Positions 1-8,948 are shown, numbered from the stretch's first letter. The stretch: DNA of 64,000 bases from an uncultured Clostridium sp. (GCF_934754925.1 NZ_CAKVJA010000003.1:1-64000); one strand, 5' to 3'. The notes: generated by a model from the letters alone, not told the origin. Numbers and translations: made by a program.

Positions 1-999
1 AAAGAAATATGAACATTTTATTTGACCTAGATTATAATAGCAAACACATAACTGTAAGCTTGGTATCCATGTATAATAATCACTATTTGAAATAGCCATA
101 TTATAACTATCTGGCCTTGAATCTAATGCCACTCTATACCAAAATGCTGCTTGTTTAAAATTCTTTTTTTCAATATAATACTCTCCCAAACTACATGCAA
201 TTTCTGCTGTGGGCGTATCTATCTTAAAGGATTCAAATGCAATATCAGGTATTTTATCCTTTTTATTTATTATATTTAATGCACTTATAATCTTTAAATA
301 TGCACCCTTTACATCCTCTATCCATCCTTGCTTAGTATTTATAAACTTTCTATATTGTTCTATGGCCTCATTATAATATTTATTGTCAAATAATTCATTA
401 GCATAATAATACATATCTCTTGGAGTAAATTTTTTGTTGTTTTTCTCCATGTCTTTAAATATTTGAAGATTTCTATCTGTATACTCTTTAATTTTACCAT
501 GTTCAATAGCAAAATCTCCTTCAAGACCTTTACCATAAACCTCTAGATATTCATGAACATTTCCTATCCAAATAAATCTACATTTTCTTTTAACTATTCT
601 ATTTCTTCTTAACGATGTAGTCACCTTACCCTCATTATTTCTAGCTAGTATATATTCTGCACTTACATAATCATAACTATCATCCATATTTTCTAAAAGT
701 AATTTTATTTTTCTAATATCGTCATCATTGATATAATCATCACCATCTAACCACATTATATAATCACTCGTTGCTTTACTAAATGCAAAGTTTCTTGCTG
801 CCGAAAAATCATTTATCCATTTAAAATCATATATTTTAGCATTAAATCTTGATGCAATTATCTTTGTTTCATCCTTAGAACCTGTATCTACTATTATAAT
901 TTCATTTATAAATGATTTCACTGAATTTAAGCATCTTTCAAGGGTTTTTGCTTCATCCTTCACAATCATACATAAACTTAAAGAAACCTTTCTCTCCAT
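1..999 (-). CDS. Glycosyltransferase family 2 protein with TPR-like C-terminal part (partial, runs off left edge)
   Basis: The reading frame opens with ATG at 999 behind AAGGAGAT and stays open to base 1, giving 333 residues with no stop, so the C-terminus lies outside the window. The N-terminal ~100 residues are a GT-A fold family 2 glycosyltransferase: CMIVKDEA near residue 10, VDTGSKDET near 37 and the nucleotide-sugar/metal motif WLDGDDYI near 83. After about residue 200 the protein is rich in Tyr/Ala helical repeats (YYYANELFDNKYYNEAIEQY type) that look like TPRs. This is the common clostridial architecture GT2 plus TPR, usually cytoplasmic. Acceptor and donor sugars cannot be told from sequence. 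Confidence 0.85.
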   Translation of the reverse strand, partial: MERKVSLSLCMIVKDEAKTLERCLNSVKSFINEIIIVDTGSKDETKIIASRFNAKIYDFKWINDFSAARNFAFSKATSDYIMWLDGDDYINDDDIRKIKLLLENMDDSYDYVSAEYILARNNEGKVTTSLRRNRIVKRKCRFIWIGNVHEYLEVYGKGLEGDFAIEHGKIKEYTDRNLQIFKDMEKNNKKFTPRDMYYYANELFDNKYYNEAIEQYRKFINTKQGWIEDVKGAYLKIISALNIINKKDKIPDIAFESFKIDTPTAEIACSLGEYYIEKKNFKQAAFWYRVALDSRPDSYNMAISNSDYYTWIPSLQLCVCYYNLGQIKCSYFF

Positions 1000-1112
1000 G
1001 TATCTCCTTCAATAAAATAAAAATTAATACACATATTATAATAAGAAATCTTATTAAAACATGTGCATTACTATTTAATTATTTAATTCTAAGTAAAAAG
1101 CTTTCTCTGAGT

Positions 1113-1805
1113 CTAATGCTTTGATAATTTTTCCTTTAAAAATTTTTTATTTATAACTTTAATAGTTATAGCTGATATTATAATTATACCTAATATTATA
1201 GCTCCATATATCATAAATAAATCCTCAGGTAACGCATTTATTATAGGATCTATCTTTTCATCAAATATCCAATAATCATTTTTAAAAAATATCTTATGAA
1301 ATATTATAAATGCCTTCGAAAAATCTATAATATATGCCGCTACTAATGTTATAAAAAACATAATTAAAATATTTGCTCCTAAATTAAGATTTCCTATAAT
1401 TGCTCTACTAAAATATTTATATCCTTTAAGCTTACAAACAATAATATAAATCAAATTACCTACTATAAAAATTAAAGCTATAATAATTAACAAAATAAAA
1501 ATTCTTTTAACTTCATAGAAATGTATCTCGCCAGAAGAACTCATAGCAAAACTTTTAAATTTTAATGATTTTATAAATGGATTCTGAAGATAATTTATTA
1601 ATCCACTATAGTCAATAATTAAGTTTTCTCTTGTAACCCCAGTAATATTAATTAAATCATACTTATCTATAATAAATTTATATATAAATTTAAAATTCAA
1701 TGCTATTATTGTGGAAACTGCTATAATTGATATTGCAGTAAATATACCCATTAGTATTTTTAAAACATTATTTAAATACCCCTTTTTAACATTAACCTTT
1801 CCCAT
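1113..1805 (-). CDS. TIGR01906 / DUF1461 family integral membrane protein
   Basis: A 230-residue protein with a basic N-terminus and about four membrane helices (near residues 15-40, 100-125, 145-165 and 195-215). A long external loop follows helix 1. The short motifs HFYEVKRIF (~95) and WIFDEKIDPIINALPEDLF (~178) match my memory of the DUF1461 (TIGR01906) family of Firmicutes membrane proteins, whose function is unknown. ATG follows AAAGGAGGAGTT. It lies between the glycosyltransferase gene and a 49-residue gene, all on the same strand. Confidence 0.7.
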   Translation of the reverse strand: MGKVNVKKGYLNNVLKILMGIFTAISIIAVSTIIALNFKFIYKFIIDKYDLINITGVTRENLIIDYSGLINYLQNPFIKSLKFKSFAMSSSGEIHFYEVKRIFILLIIIALIFIVGNLIYIIVCKLKGYKYFSRAIIGNLNLGANILIMFFITLVAAYIIDFSKAFIIFHKIFFKNDYWIFDEKIDPIINALPEDLFMIYGAIILGIIIISAITIKVINKKFLKEKLSKH

Positions 1806-1880
1806 AACTCCTCCTTTAACTATATATTATTTTAACATATTTAAACTTATCTGTAATATAATAAGTATTATTCACAAAAA

Positions 1881-1913
1881 AATAGTAACCTTATTTTTAA
1901 TAAAGTTACTATT
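1881..1913 (-). terminator. Hairpin terminator
   Basis: AATAGTAAC (1881-1889) pairs with GTTACTATT (1905-1913). On the minus strand the stem is followed by a run of T, so it can end transcription coming from the small gene at 2086-2235. Confidence 0.6.
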
Positions 1914-1992
1914 TATATTAATATTAAATTTATCTATTTTATACTTCCTAAAAATTACTTATACTTAATCCCCTCACTTTAATAATAAAAAT

Positions 1993-2060
1993 ACTGATTT
2001 AAAGTAATATTTAAAAATTTAATTTATACTTATAACTTCTAAATATTACTTTGAATCAGT
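1993..2060 (-). terminator. Long hairpin downstream of the 49-residue gene
   Basis: Arms 1993-2012 and 2041-2060 are complementary at 19 of 20 positions around a 28-base loop. The minus-strand exit reads ATTTTTATTATT, so it is probably a terminator for the gene at 2086-2235. Two hairpins in a row (with 1881-1913) is more than usual. Confidence 0.5.
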
Positions 2061-2085
2061 TTTATTTATTGATTACTTTTATTTA

Positions 2086-2235
2086 TTATACTTCATCATC
2101 TTCTGAAGAAACTGTAAACACCTTTGACGGATCAATTCCTAGCTCCTCACAAGCCTCATTTAAATTACAACCAGTTTCATCGATATATTTTGCTACGTAA
2201 GCGTTAACATCAATTTGTGAATAAATATTTTCCAC
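2086..2235 (-). CDS. Small acidic protein of unknown function (49 aa)
   Basis: A GTG start at 2235 sits behind GGGAGGAATTCAAA, giving a 49-residue protein (N-terminus VENIYSQIDVNAY, C-terminus SSEDDEV). It is acidic, has one Cys (in the segment ETGCNLNEACEEL there are two in all) and no membrane helix. The helical segment NLNEACEELGIDPSKV resembles a short helix-turn-helix or UBA-like bundle, but this is a weak impression. The good ribosome site, ending acidic tail and downstream hairpins support a real gene. I do not recognise the family. Confidence 0.6.
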   Translation of the reverse strand: MENIYSQIDVNAYVAKYIDETGCNLNEACEELGIDPSKVFTVSSEDDEV

Positions 2236-2541
2236 TTTGAATTCCTCCCTACCTTTTAATTAATACTTCGTAATTTATATTTATTATATATTTTTATTAA
2301 TTAAAATATTCCTATATTATCCTTCCTCTTTAAAACTTAGTATATTTTCAGAAAAATTCTAATAATTATAATTATTCTATATTTTAAATATTTATTCTTC
2401 TATTTTCTTTACTCTCCTTTTCTACTTTTATACTATTTTATAAATTTTAAAAGCTTATTTTTAACTAATATAACCCATGAAATAATTCAAATTTATGTTA
2501 TAATATACTTAATTTACTTTAATCTTAAGGCGGTGAGATAA
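2236..2541. other. Divergent intergenic region
   Basis: About 300 AT-rich bases between the 49-residue gene (minus) and the AI-2E transporter (plus). Apart from an extended -10 element at 2496-2504 I see no gene or RNA structure. Confidence 0.5.
2496..2504 (+). promoter_or_regulatory. Extended -10 promoter for the AI-2E family transporter
   Basis: TG-T-TATAAT (2496-2504) lies about 38 bases before the TTG start. No good -35 is seen, as is usual for extended -10 promoters. Confidence 0.4.
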
Positions 2542-3726
2542 TTGAAAATACATTTTGATAAAAAACTATTAAAGTACTCAATATACATTACTTTAACAGC
2601 TATTGCTATTTATTTATCTTTAACTATTATGTTTAATATAGGTAAAATTTTTACTACTATATTTAATATTATCAGGGCTGGATTACATCTAATTAAACCC
2701 CTGATTATTGCTATAATTATTGCTTACCTACTATATCCATTAACAAAGTTTATAGAAAATTTTCTTAAAACAAATAACCTATACCAAATAAAAAATAAAT
2801 CTACTAGAAGAGTAATAGCTATTGTATTATCTTATGTTTCAATAATTGGAATTGTACTTTCTTTACTTTGGGGTATTTATTTCATGATTGGTGGTCAGCT
2901 ATCAAAAAATACAACAATAACAAATATAATATCGGATATATCTTCATACTTGAGTACTAATTCATTTTCTACTTCCACAATAGAAAATACTTTAAAAAAC
3001 CTTAATATACCATTCATTGATACCTTACAACCATATATAATTCAAATAGTTGATTCTCTTCAAAAATATATTATGATTAATTTTGGAGCTATGACTTCTA
3101 ATATTATGTCTATCGGAAGTAGTATTGCTTCATTCTTTGTAGCAATTATTATAAGTATTTATATTCTTAAGGATTCTGAATACTTTATTAGATTGTGGAA
3201 AAAATTATATTATTTAATTTTTAGAGAAAGCCGTGTTGGAAATAAAATTGAAGAAATATTTAGGCTAGTACATGACGTATTTTCAAAATTTATTCGAGGT
3301 CAATTGTTAGAGGCATTTTTTGTTGGTGCATTATCAGCAATAGCTTTATCTCTAGTTGGCATAGATTATGCTATTGTAATAGGCCTTATTGCAGGTATTT
3401 GCAATATGATTCCTTATGTTGGACCTTTAGTTGGTACACTTCTAGCTGCAATTATGGGACTATTGAGTGGTAGACCTATTAAAGTTATTTACGCTATTAT
3501 TGCTATGCTCATTGTTCAACAAATTGATAATAATTTATTAGCACCTAAAATTGTTGGAAATAGTGTTGGTCTTCATGCCGTCTTTACTATGATGGCAATT
3601 ATAATAGGTGGTAATATAGGTGGCCTACTTGGAATGTTACTTGCAGTTCCAGTAGCAGCTTCTATTAGAGTTTTATTTAATAAATGGTATGAAGAATACA
3701 CAAATTCAAACTTACCAGAAAATTAG
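2542..3726 (+). CDS. AI-2E family transporter (PF01594)
   Basis: A 394-residue polytopic membrane protein of the AI-2 exporter-like family (PerM/YtvI group). Two N-terminal helices (~12-65) are followed by a soluble stretch (~105-165), then helices ending in the family signature region GIDYAIVIGLIAGICNMIPY (~273) and a C-terminal QQIDNNLLAPKIVGNSVGLH block (~330). The family is named for autoinducer-2 export, but many Firmicute members probably move other solutes or ions, so the substrate is open. TTG at 2542 is chosen because AAGGCGGTGAG lies just before it. A monocistronic unit with its own terminator. Confidence 0.85.
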   Translation: MKIHFDKKLLKYSIYITLTAIAIYLSLTIMFNIGKIFTTIFNIIRAGLHLIKPLIIAIIIAYLLYPLTKFIENFLKTNNLYQIKNKSTRRVIAIVLSYVSIIGIVLSLLWGIYFMIGGQLSKNTTITNIISDISSYLSTNSFSTSTIENTLKNLNIPFIDTLQPYIIQIVDSLQKYIMINFGAMTSNIMSIGSSIASFFVAIIISIYILKDSEYFIRLWKKLYYLIFRESRVGNKIEEIFRLVHDVFSKFIRGQLLEAFFVGALSAIALSLVGIDYAIVIGLIAGICNMIPYVGPLVGTLLAAIMGLLSGRPIKVIYAIIAMLIVQQIDNNLLAPKIVGNSVGLHAVFTMMAIIIGGNIGGLLGMLLAVPVAASIRVLFNKWYEEYTNSNLPEN

Positions 3727-3743
3727 ATATTTATTATAAAATA

Positions 3744-3769
3744 AAAAAAGTCTGTTTTCAGACTTTTTT
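3744..3769. terminator. Bidirectional terminator
   Basis: AAAAAAGTCTG and CAGACTTTTTT flank a four-base loop between converging genes (AI-2E transporter and the 82-residue membrane protein). Confidence 0.85.
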
Positions 3770-3786
3770 ATTTTACTTAATAAAAT

Positions 3787-4035
3787 TTATACTACACAAC
3801 TTAGAAGCATAGTAGCTATTCCCCCTATAATTACTGTTTGCCCTATCTTTATGTTATCAATATTAATAATGGAATATAAGAATCCACCAATAACCAAAAA
3901 TACACCTGTATATAATATTACATCAAAATAATTATTTAAATAACTCTTAGAAAGAAGACTACTAACTAGCATTACCACTAACGTAATTACTATTCCATAT
4001 ATTTCTTTCTTAATCCTTTCTTTGCAATTATTCAT
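3787..4035 (-). CDS. Small hydrophobic membrane protein, unknown
   Basis: An 82-residue protein with a short charged N-terminus (NNCKERIKKE) and three hydrophobic segments (about 12-30, 38-56 and 63-81). The start ATG follows GGAGATGGGGGAAA. I do not recognise a family. The composition suggests a three-helix inner membrane protein. Confidence 0.6.
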   Translation of the reverse strand: MNNCKERIKKEIYGIVITLVVMLVSSLLSKSYLNNYFDVILYTGVFLVIGGFLYSIINIDNIKIGQTVIIGGIATMLLSCVV

Positions 4036-4175
4036 TTTCCCCCATCTCCTTTATTATTTATCCCTATTTTTTATTTACTATATATAAACTACTAATTAAA
4101 ACGTATACTACAATACTATTTTACCATATTATTCCATATTTTTCTATGCCACTTCCTTTTTTTATAAAAAAAATA

Positions 4176-4201
4176 AAAATCTCACTTAGACGTGAGATTT
4201 T
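4176..4201 (-). terminator. Hairpin terminator of the zinc-ribbon gene
   Basis: AAAATCTCAC (4176-4185) pairs with GTGAGATTTT (4192-4201). On the minus strand it is followed by TATTTTTTTATAAA. Confidence 0.75.
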
Positions 4202-4212
4202 AAATTAATATT

Positions 4213-4362
4213 TTAATTTCCTATTTTAGTTATTGTTTTCTTACCATCACATTTCCATTTAATTTGTTCTTTACAGCTATCACAAGTTATAATTCCATTA
4301 GCCTCACAACCTGGTTCCTCAAAAATTATTTCTCCACAGTTAGGACATACAACGTTATTCAT
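4213..4362 (-). CDS. Small zinc-ribbon protein (49 aa)
   Basis: A 49-residue protein read from ATG at 4362 behind AGAGGAGAT. It carries two CxxC pairs, CPNCG (6-10) and CDSC (27-30), the usual four-cysteine zinc ribbon, plus extra Cys at 19 and 37. The C-terminus is basic (KKTITKIGN). It was found by reading the sequence, because it is too short for ordinary ORF lists. It could bind nucleic acid or a protein partner; the role is unknown. A terminator follows directly. Confidence 0.65.
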   Translation of the reverse strand: MNNVVCPNCGEIIFEEPGCEANGIITCDSCKEQIKWKCDGKKTITKIGN

Positions 4363-4523
4363 AATAAATCTCCTCTTATTGTTAAAACTATATTTATATA
4401 TTTTTATTATTAATCATTTAAATATTATTATGCAATTATAGTAGTTAACTTTTTTAAATATATGTTTATCAAATTTTTAAAAGTGTGTTATAATTTGTAA
4501 ATAGGAATAATTTATGAAAAATT

Positions 4524-4590
4524 GTGATATTTTATTACAATTTAAACAATAAATATATTGACATATTTATCAAATTTGTAATAAAATCAC
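4524..4590 (+). promoter_or_regulatory. Promoter flanked by an inverted repeat upstream of glutamine synthetase
   Basis: TTGACA (4558-4563) and TAAAAT (4582-4587) are spaced by 18 bases. The segments 4524-4540 and 4576-4590 form an inverted repeat (GTGAT..TTTATTACAA against TTGTAATAAAATCAC), and the right arm covers the -10 box. This arrangement suits an operator, for example for a nitrogen regulator, but no regulator is identified. Confidence 0.45.
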
Positions 4591-4655
4591 TATAAGGAAA
4601 TTGCGAATATTTTTCTTCTTATCCTTATTATTATTCGACTTTTAAATGAGAGGAT

Positions 4656-6605
4656 GTGAACTTATTTCGTAAATATTATATAGATATTACGAAATTAAAG
4701 CTTATGATTGATAATTTACTTTACACTATACCTAAAGAAAATCATACAAATGAGCAAGTAAGAGAACTTCTGTATGCCCATCCAGAAATAAAATTTGTAT
4801 CATTTGTTGGTGTTGATCTTTCTGGAAATGATACTGATGAAAAAATTCCAATAAACTTATTTTTAGATGACTTAGATTCATTCCTTCATGGTGTTGCAGT
4901 GCAAACAGATGGTTCATCAGTTGTTTTACCTGGAATTGCTACATTAAATAATGCAAAAGTAGATATGGTTGCTGACTTAAACTGTAAGTGGTTTGTTGAT
5001 TATAACTATGATTTTATTGATTATTCAACAAATAAACCTGTAGGTACTTTAAGGATCCCTTGTTTCTTATATCATGATAATAAACCTGTAGATTCAAGAA
5101 ACATTTTAAATAATGCAGTTAAAACTTTTAAAGATAACTTATGGAATATATTTGAAACAAATCCTGAAGTGTTAGATATTTATAATATAAATAAAGATGA
5201 TATTGATGAAATAGTTATAACTTCTGCTACAGAATTAGAATTTTGGGTTAAAACCCCAAATACCGATGCTGAACTTGAAGAGTTGTCTACTTCTCAAGTA
5301 CTTCATGAACAATATTGGACAAGAACCAAGGGTAAAGTTCGTACAGCATTAGAAGAAAGCTTATTATTAATGGAAGCTTATGGCTTTGAACCTGAAATGG
5401 GTCATAAAGAAGTTGGTGGGGTTAGAGCTAAACTAGACTCTTCTGGTAACTTTAATCATGTAATGGAGCAAATTGAAGTTGACTGGAAATATTCTGATGC
5501 AGTTCAAGCTGCTGATAATGAATTATTTATAAAAATATTAGTACAAGAAACTTATAGAAGATATGGATTAGATGTTACATTCATGGCTAAACCTATTGAT
5601 GGTGTGGCTGGTTCTGGTATGCACGTTCATTTAGGAATTAGTTTAAAACTTAAGAACGGTAAGAGAATAAACTTATTCCATACTACAAAAGATCACTTCT
5701 TAAGTGTTATTGGGTATGGTTCATTAATGGGTCTTCTTAAGAACTATGAAGTTATGAATCCATTTATTTCTTCAACTAATAATTCTTTAAAAAGATTAAA
5801 GCCTGGATTTGAAGCTCCAGTTTGTATAGTTACTTCTCTTGGATTATCACCAAGTAATCCATCTAGAAATAGATCTATACTTGTAGGGCTTATTAGAGAC
5901 TTAGCTAATCCTCTAGCTACAAGATTTGAGTTAAGATCTCCAAACCCACATTCAAATGCATATATAACTATAGCTGTATGCTACATGTCTATGCTTGATG
6001 GTATTCTTTATGCTGTAAATAATAATAAAACTGATGATGAACTACTAGCTGAACTTTCTAAAGAATATGGCGAAGAGGCAGATTACTTAGAAAGAGATAG
6101 AAAATATAGAGCTGAAGAAGATGTATTTGAAGATTTCACTGAAGAAGAAAGAAATAAATATTTTAGTAAAGCACCAGCTACAATTTATGAAAATATTAGT
6201 GCCTTAGATAAATATCCTGAAAAGGTAGAGGTTTTAAAGAGAAATGGTGTATTAACTGATCAACTTATTAATAGCTTTAGAATGGCTACTATTCAAAGAT
6301 GGAAAATGGAAATATCTCATAGAATAGTAAATAAATTCACTGCTGAGATAAGAGCTTCAAAAGCTCTTCATGATGTAAATAAAGCTCTTGATTTAGATTT
6401 AACTAACTGGATGAGAATTCATGAATTAAGACTTTATATAATGAAAGATACTAATTCTACTAAGAGTCTTTTCACAAGACTTAAAGATGCAATTAATGAT
6501 GATAATTTATCACTTGCTTCTGATCTTTATTTAGAATTAGAAGATAAAATGAGTTTATTAAGACATCTATACTCTTCATATAAGAAGAATTTATTAGATA
6601 TTTAG
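4656..6605 (+). CDS. glnA: Glutamine synthetase, clostridial long form
   Basis: Makes glutamine from glutamate, ammonia and ATP. Recognisable blocks in order are ELEFWV (~193), the EQIEVDWKYSDAVQAADNE metal/active-site block (~273), GSGMHVHLG (~320), LKRLKPGFEAPVCI (~383) and FELRSPNPHSNAYIT (~429), matching class I blocks such as EIDFRYDDALRAADN and YKRLVPGYEAP. The length is 649 residues, against about 440 for ordinary GSI. Much of the surplus lies after residue ~470 in a charged helical region; a small insertion (GGVRAKLDSSGNFN) sits before the EIDW block. The GTG at 4656 is only two bases from GAGAGG; an alternative ATG at 4704 (residue 17) lacks a ribosome site, so the start is unsure. 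Monocistronic. Confidence 0.85.
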   Translation: MNLFRKYYIDITKLKLMIDNLLYTIPKENHTNEQVRELLYAHPEIKFVSFVGVDLSGNDTDEKIPINLFLDDLDSFLHGVAVQTDGSSVVLPGIATLNNAKVDMVADLNCKWFVDYNYDFIDYSTNKPVGTLRIPCFLYHDNKPVDSRNILNNAVKTFKDNLWNIFETNPEVLDIYNINKDDIDEIVITSATELEFWVKTPNTDAELEELSTSQVLHEQYWTRTKGKVRTALEESLLLMEAYGFEPEMGHKEVGGVRAKLDSSGNFNHVMEQIEVDWKYSDAVQAADNELFIKILVQETYRRYGLDVTFMAKPIDGVAGSGMHVHLGISLKLKNGKRINLFHTTKDHFLSVIGYGSLMGLLKNYEVMNPFISSTNNSLKRLKPGFEAPVCIVTSLGLSPSNPSRNRSILVGLIRDLANPLATRFELRSPNPHSNAYITIAVCYMSMLDGILYAVNNNKTDDELLAELSKEYGEEADYLERDRKYRAEEDVFEDFTEEERNKYFSKAPATIYENISALDKYPEKVEVLKRNGVLTDQLINSFRMATIQRWKMEISHRIVNKFTAEIRASKALHDVNKALDLDLTNWMRIHELRLYIMKDTNSTKSLFTRLKDAINDDNLSLASDLYLELEDKMSLLRHLYSSYKKNLLDI

Positions 6606-6606
6606 C

Positions 6607-6644
6607 AAAAAAATGAACTGCTACTTTTAGCAGTTCATTTTTTT
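6607..6644. terminator. Bidirectional terminator
   Basis: A 17-base stem (AAAAAAATGAACTGCTA with its complement) around a CTTT loop, between glutamine synthetase and the converging membrane-protein gene. Confidence 0.9.
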
Positions 6645-6653
6645 ATTATTATT

Positions 6654-7196
6654 CTATATATTTTTATGTATTCTCTCCATATAGAATGTAATAATCATAG
6701 TCATTGCATAATCATAGATTAGGAAAACTGGTTGTGCTACTATCCATAATATTATCAGTGCAATAGTTCTTGCTGAATCATTAAAAAATTTAGACATTAA
6801 CACTTCTAATCCAGCTATTATATTTACACCCAAAACATTTTGCATTATTATAAATCCAATTATAAATACTATGTTAAAAAATATAATCTTAAGCATTATT
6901 TCTAATTTTTCTTTTCTTATTTTTTCTATAAAGTACTTAATTATTCCGTATACTCCAAAAAATATAAAATATAAAAACGATATATTAATTGGAACTAAGA
7001 AAAAAGAAATTAAACTAGATGATATATACACAAAAATAGATGTCTGAATATTACTTCTTATAATACATATTGGTATTATAGCAGATGCAATTGTTAATAT
7101 TGCTAATGTACTTATTGGTAATATTGATGTTGCATATAACACTATAGCAGTTAATGCAACTAAAATTCCACCAAGAGCTATATCCCTCGCCTTCAT
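6654..7196 (-). CDS. Predicted membrane protein resembling ECF-transporter S components
   Basis: A 180-residue protein with five or six hydrophobic helices. The N-terminus ARDIALGGILVALTAIVLY resembles the first helix of ECF S components and of DUF2232-type proteins. Helices follow near 30-45, 52-68, 72-90, 105-125 and 145-170. S components bind a vitamin or metal and pair with EcfAAT; no energising subunits lie nearby, so the substrate is unknown. ATG follows GGGGGAATTTT. It lies just downstream of the J-domain gene on the same strand. Confidence 0.5.
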   Translation of the reverse strand: MKARDIALGGILVALTAIVLYATSILPISTLAILTIASAIIPICIIRSNIQTSIFVYISSSLISFFLVPINISFLYFIFFGVYGIIKYFIEKIRKEKLEIMLKIIFFNIVFIIGFIIMQNVLGVNIIAGLEVLMSKFFNDSARTIALIILWIVAQPVFLIYDYAMTMIITFYMERIHKNI

Positions 7197-7209
7197 AAAA
7201 TTCCCCCTA

Positions 7210-7830
7210 TTAGCAGCAGCCTATAAGATCCCCACCAAAACATTGGCATAATGAATCTAAACACCATAAATTCATGCAACAATCACAAGCATCCATATTT
7301 CCAGTTGAAGTTCTATATGTTTGACCGTATCCTCTTCCTCTTGATTGTAATTGATTTAACGCTTGCCTATACTCAAAATTATTGGGATCCATAGAACATG
7401 CTCTTTGTATATTGTTATAAGCTGATTCAAACCAGCCCTTTGCCATCATAACATTTCCATATAAGTAATACCATTCTGCATCTCTTTGCTTTATGATATT
7501 AAGCTTTGCTTCTGCCGCAGTTATACTTCTCATCTGAATAAGACTTCTCACTTCTGCATAAATAGCTGTGTTACTACTGTATGAATTAGATCCATTATTA
7601 TAACTAGAATTATATTTATTTGATGAAGAATTATAACTTGAATTTTCTCCACCATTCTTTAACATATCATAAGCTTTATTTATTTCTGCTAATTTTTCCT
7701 GTGCTAAATCCTTAAGTGGATTATCAGCATATTGATCTGGATGATATTGTTTTACTAACTTTCTATAGGCTGATTTTATTTCTTCTTGAGAAGCCCCAGG
7801 CTTCACTCCTAATACTTCATAGGGATTCAT
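7210..7830 (-). CDS. DnaJ-domain protein with Cys-rich tail
   Basis: A 206-residue protein. The J domain is residues 1-62, with the Hsp70-stimulating HPD motif at 30-32 and an NKAYDML helix. A Ser/Asn/Tyr linker (~65-90) leads to a TPR-like helical part (~95-160, AWYYLYGNVMMAKGWFESAYNNI) and a tail with eight Cys (CDCCMNLWCLDSLCQCF...CC). It is not a full DnaJ (no G/F region, no zinc centre of the usual form). Probably a DnaK co-chaperone with a membrane- or metal-linked tail. It is followed by a membrane-protein gene 13 bases on. Confidence 0.85.
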   Translation of the reverse strand: MNPYEVLGVKPGASQEEIKSAYRKLVKQYHPDQYADNPLKDLAQEKLAEINKAYDMLKNGGENSSYNSSSNKYNSSYNNGSNSYSSNTAIYAEVRSLIQMRSITAAEAKLNIIKQRDAEWYYLYGNVMMAKGWFESAYNNIQRACSMDPNNFEYRQALNQLQSRGRGYGQTYRTSTGNMDACDCCMNLWCLDSLCQCFGGDLIGCC

Positions 7831-7888
7831 TTTAATACACTCCTTTTATCCTCTGCTATCATCATAATTTATAAATCTTAAATATATA

Positions 7889-8788
7889 TTAATATTTAGT
7901 TTTTTTATTCTTGCAATTACAATTACTTATTATTTTTTCATATTTATCCATCATACCCAAATTAATTATATTTTCTAAAATAGCTTTATTTCTCTTTAAA
8001 GGTAATTTATCTAATGAATACTTACAGTTATATCCACAATTTAAAATTATAAATTCCATTCTTGGTTTAATTTCTTCTAATAATTCTTCATAACTTTTAT
8101 TATCTTTATTATATAAATAGTTTATTGGATTAAATTTATTTTTTTCTATATCTTCCTTTAAGTCATCTAACGCATCTATTAAATAAATCCATTTCCCAAG
8201 GGCATAGCCTAAGTCATAAAGTTGATATCTTAACTCATTACAATCATCATCAACCCTCTCAGGATATAATTCTAGAATTTTAGCTACTATCAAACTAAAA
8301 GGGTGAGAAATTTCATCTATTGATGAAAATTCTTTAGTTTTTTCTAAATTAGATAGCATATTTAAATTTTCTTCTATTATATCATTAATAATAGTAACAT
8401 TTCTGTTAAATTTTTGTTTATATGGAGCTAATGCAGCACTTTCAAGTTTACTTTTCAAACTTCTATCATCATTTACATCATCTATTAACTTATAATATAC
8501 TAATGAAACATTCATAGCCGCTGTATATTCTAATGCTTTATTATTTATAATCATAGGCTTATTTTTTAATGGATGAGCCATACACCTTTTAAATTGAATA
8601 TTAGGCTCTTCGCTATGTAAAGCATCTAAAAGTAATCCTAAAAAGGCCATATCATAATTTAATGCTAACCTCGGAATATTTCCAAAATTATCTTTAATAT
8701 GCATACATACTCCACAGTAATATCCTCTAAACATTTCATATTCTCTTATTTTAAGTTCAGGTTTAAGCGGAGTCACATAACCAAACAA
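7889..8788 (-). CDS. DUF5685 family protein
   Basis: A 299-residue soluble protein read from TTG at 8788 behind GGGAGTGATTATT. The N-terminus MFGYVTPLKPELKIREYEMF is typical of DUF5685, a clostridial family of unknown function. Conserved features include CGVCMHIKDNFG (~25), DDVNDD (~105) and LIDALDDLKEDIEKNKFNP (~200). The aspartate-rich helices recall isoprenoid-synthase folds, but this is only an impression. The C-terminus is Cys-rich (NCNCKNKK). It belongs to a run of minus-strand genes with the J-domain protein; this pairing is common in clostridia as far as I recall. Confidence 0.7.
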   Translation of the reverse strand: MFGYVTPLKPELKIREYEMFRGYYCGVCMHIKDNFGNIPRLALNYDMAFLGLLLDALHSEEPNIQFKRCMAHPLKNKPMIINNKALEYTAAMNVSLVYYKLIDDVNDDRSLKSKLESAALAPYKQKFNRNVTIINDIIEENLNMLSNLEKTKEFSSIDEISHPFSLIVAKILELYPERVDDDCNELRYQLYDLGYALGKWIYLIDALDDLKEDIEKNKFNPINYLYNKDNKSYEELLEEIKPRMEFIILNCGYNCKYSLDKLPLKRNKAILENIINLGMMDKYEKIISNCNCKNKKTKY

Positions 8789-8912
8789 ATAATCACTCCC
8801 TTATATATGTTATTTATATATAGATTTAGTATAATTTATTTACAAATATTAATCAATTTTTACTATTTATATTTTATTTATTATTCATTATCTATCTATA
8901 AAATAAAAATAA

Positions 8913-8937
8913 CTCTTTAAAACCTAATTTTAAAGAG
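8913..8937 (-). terminator. Terminator of the zinc-ribbon/TPM operon
   Basis: CTCTTTAAAA pairs with TTTTAAAGAG around a five-base loop. The minus-strand exit is TTATTTTTATTTTAT. Confidence 0.75.
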
Positions 8938-8948
8938 CTATTCTAAAC

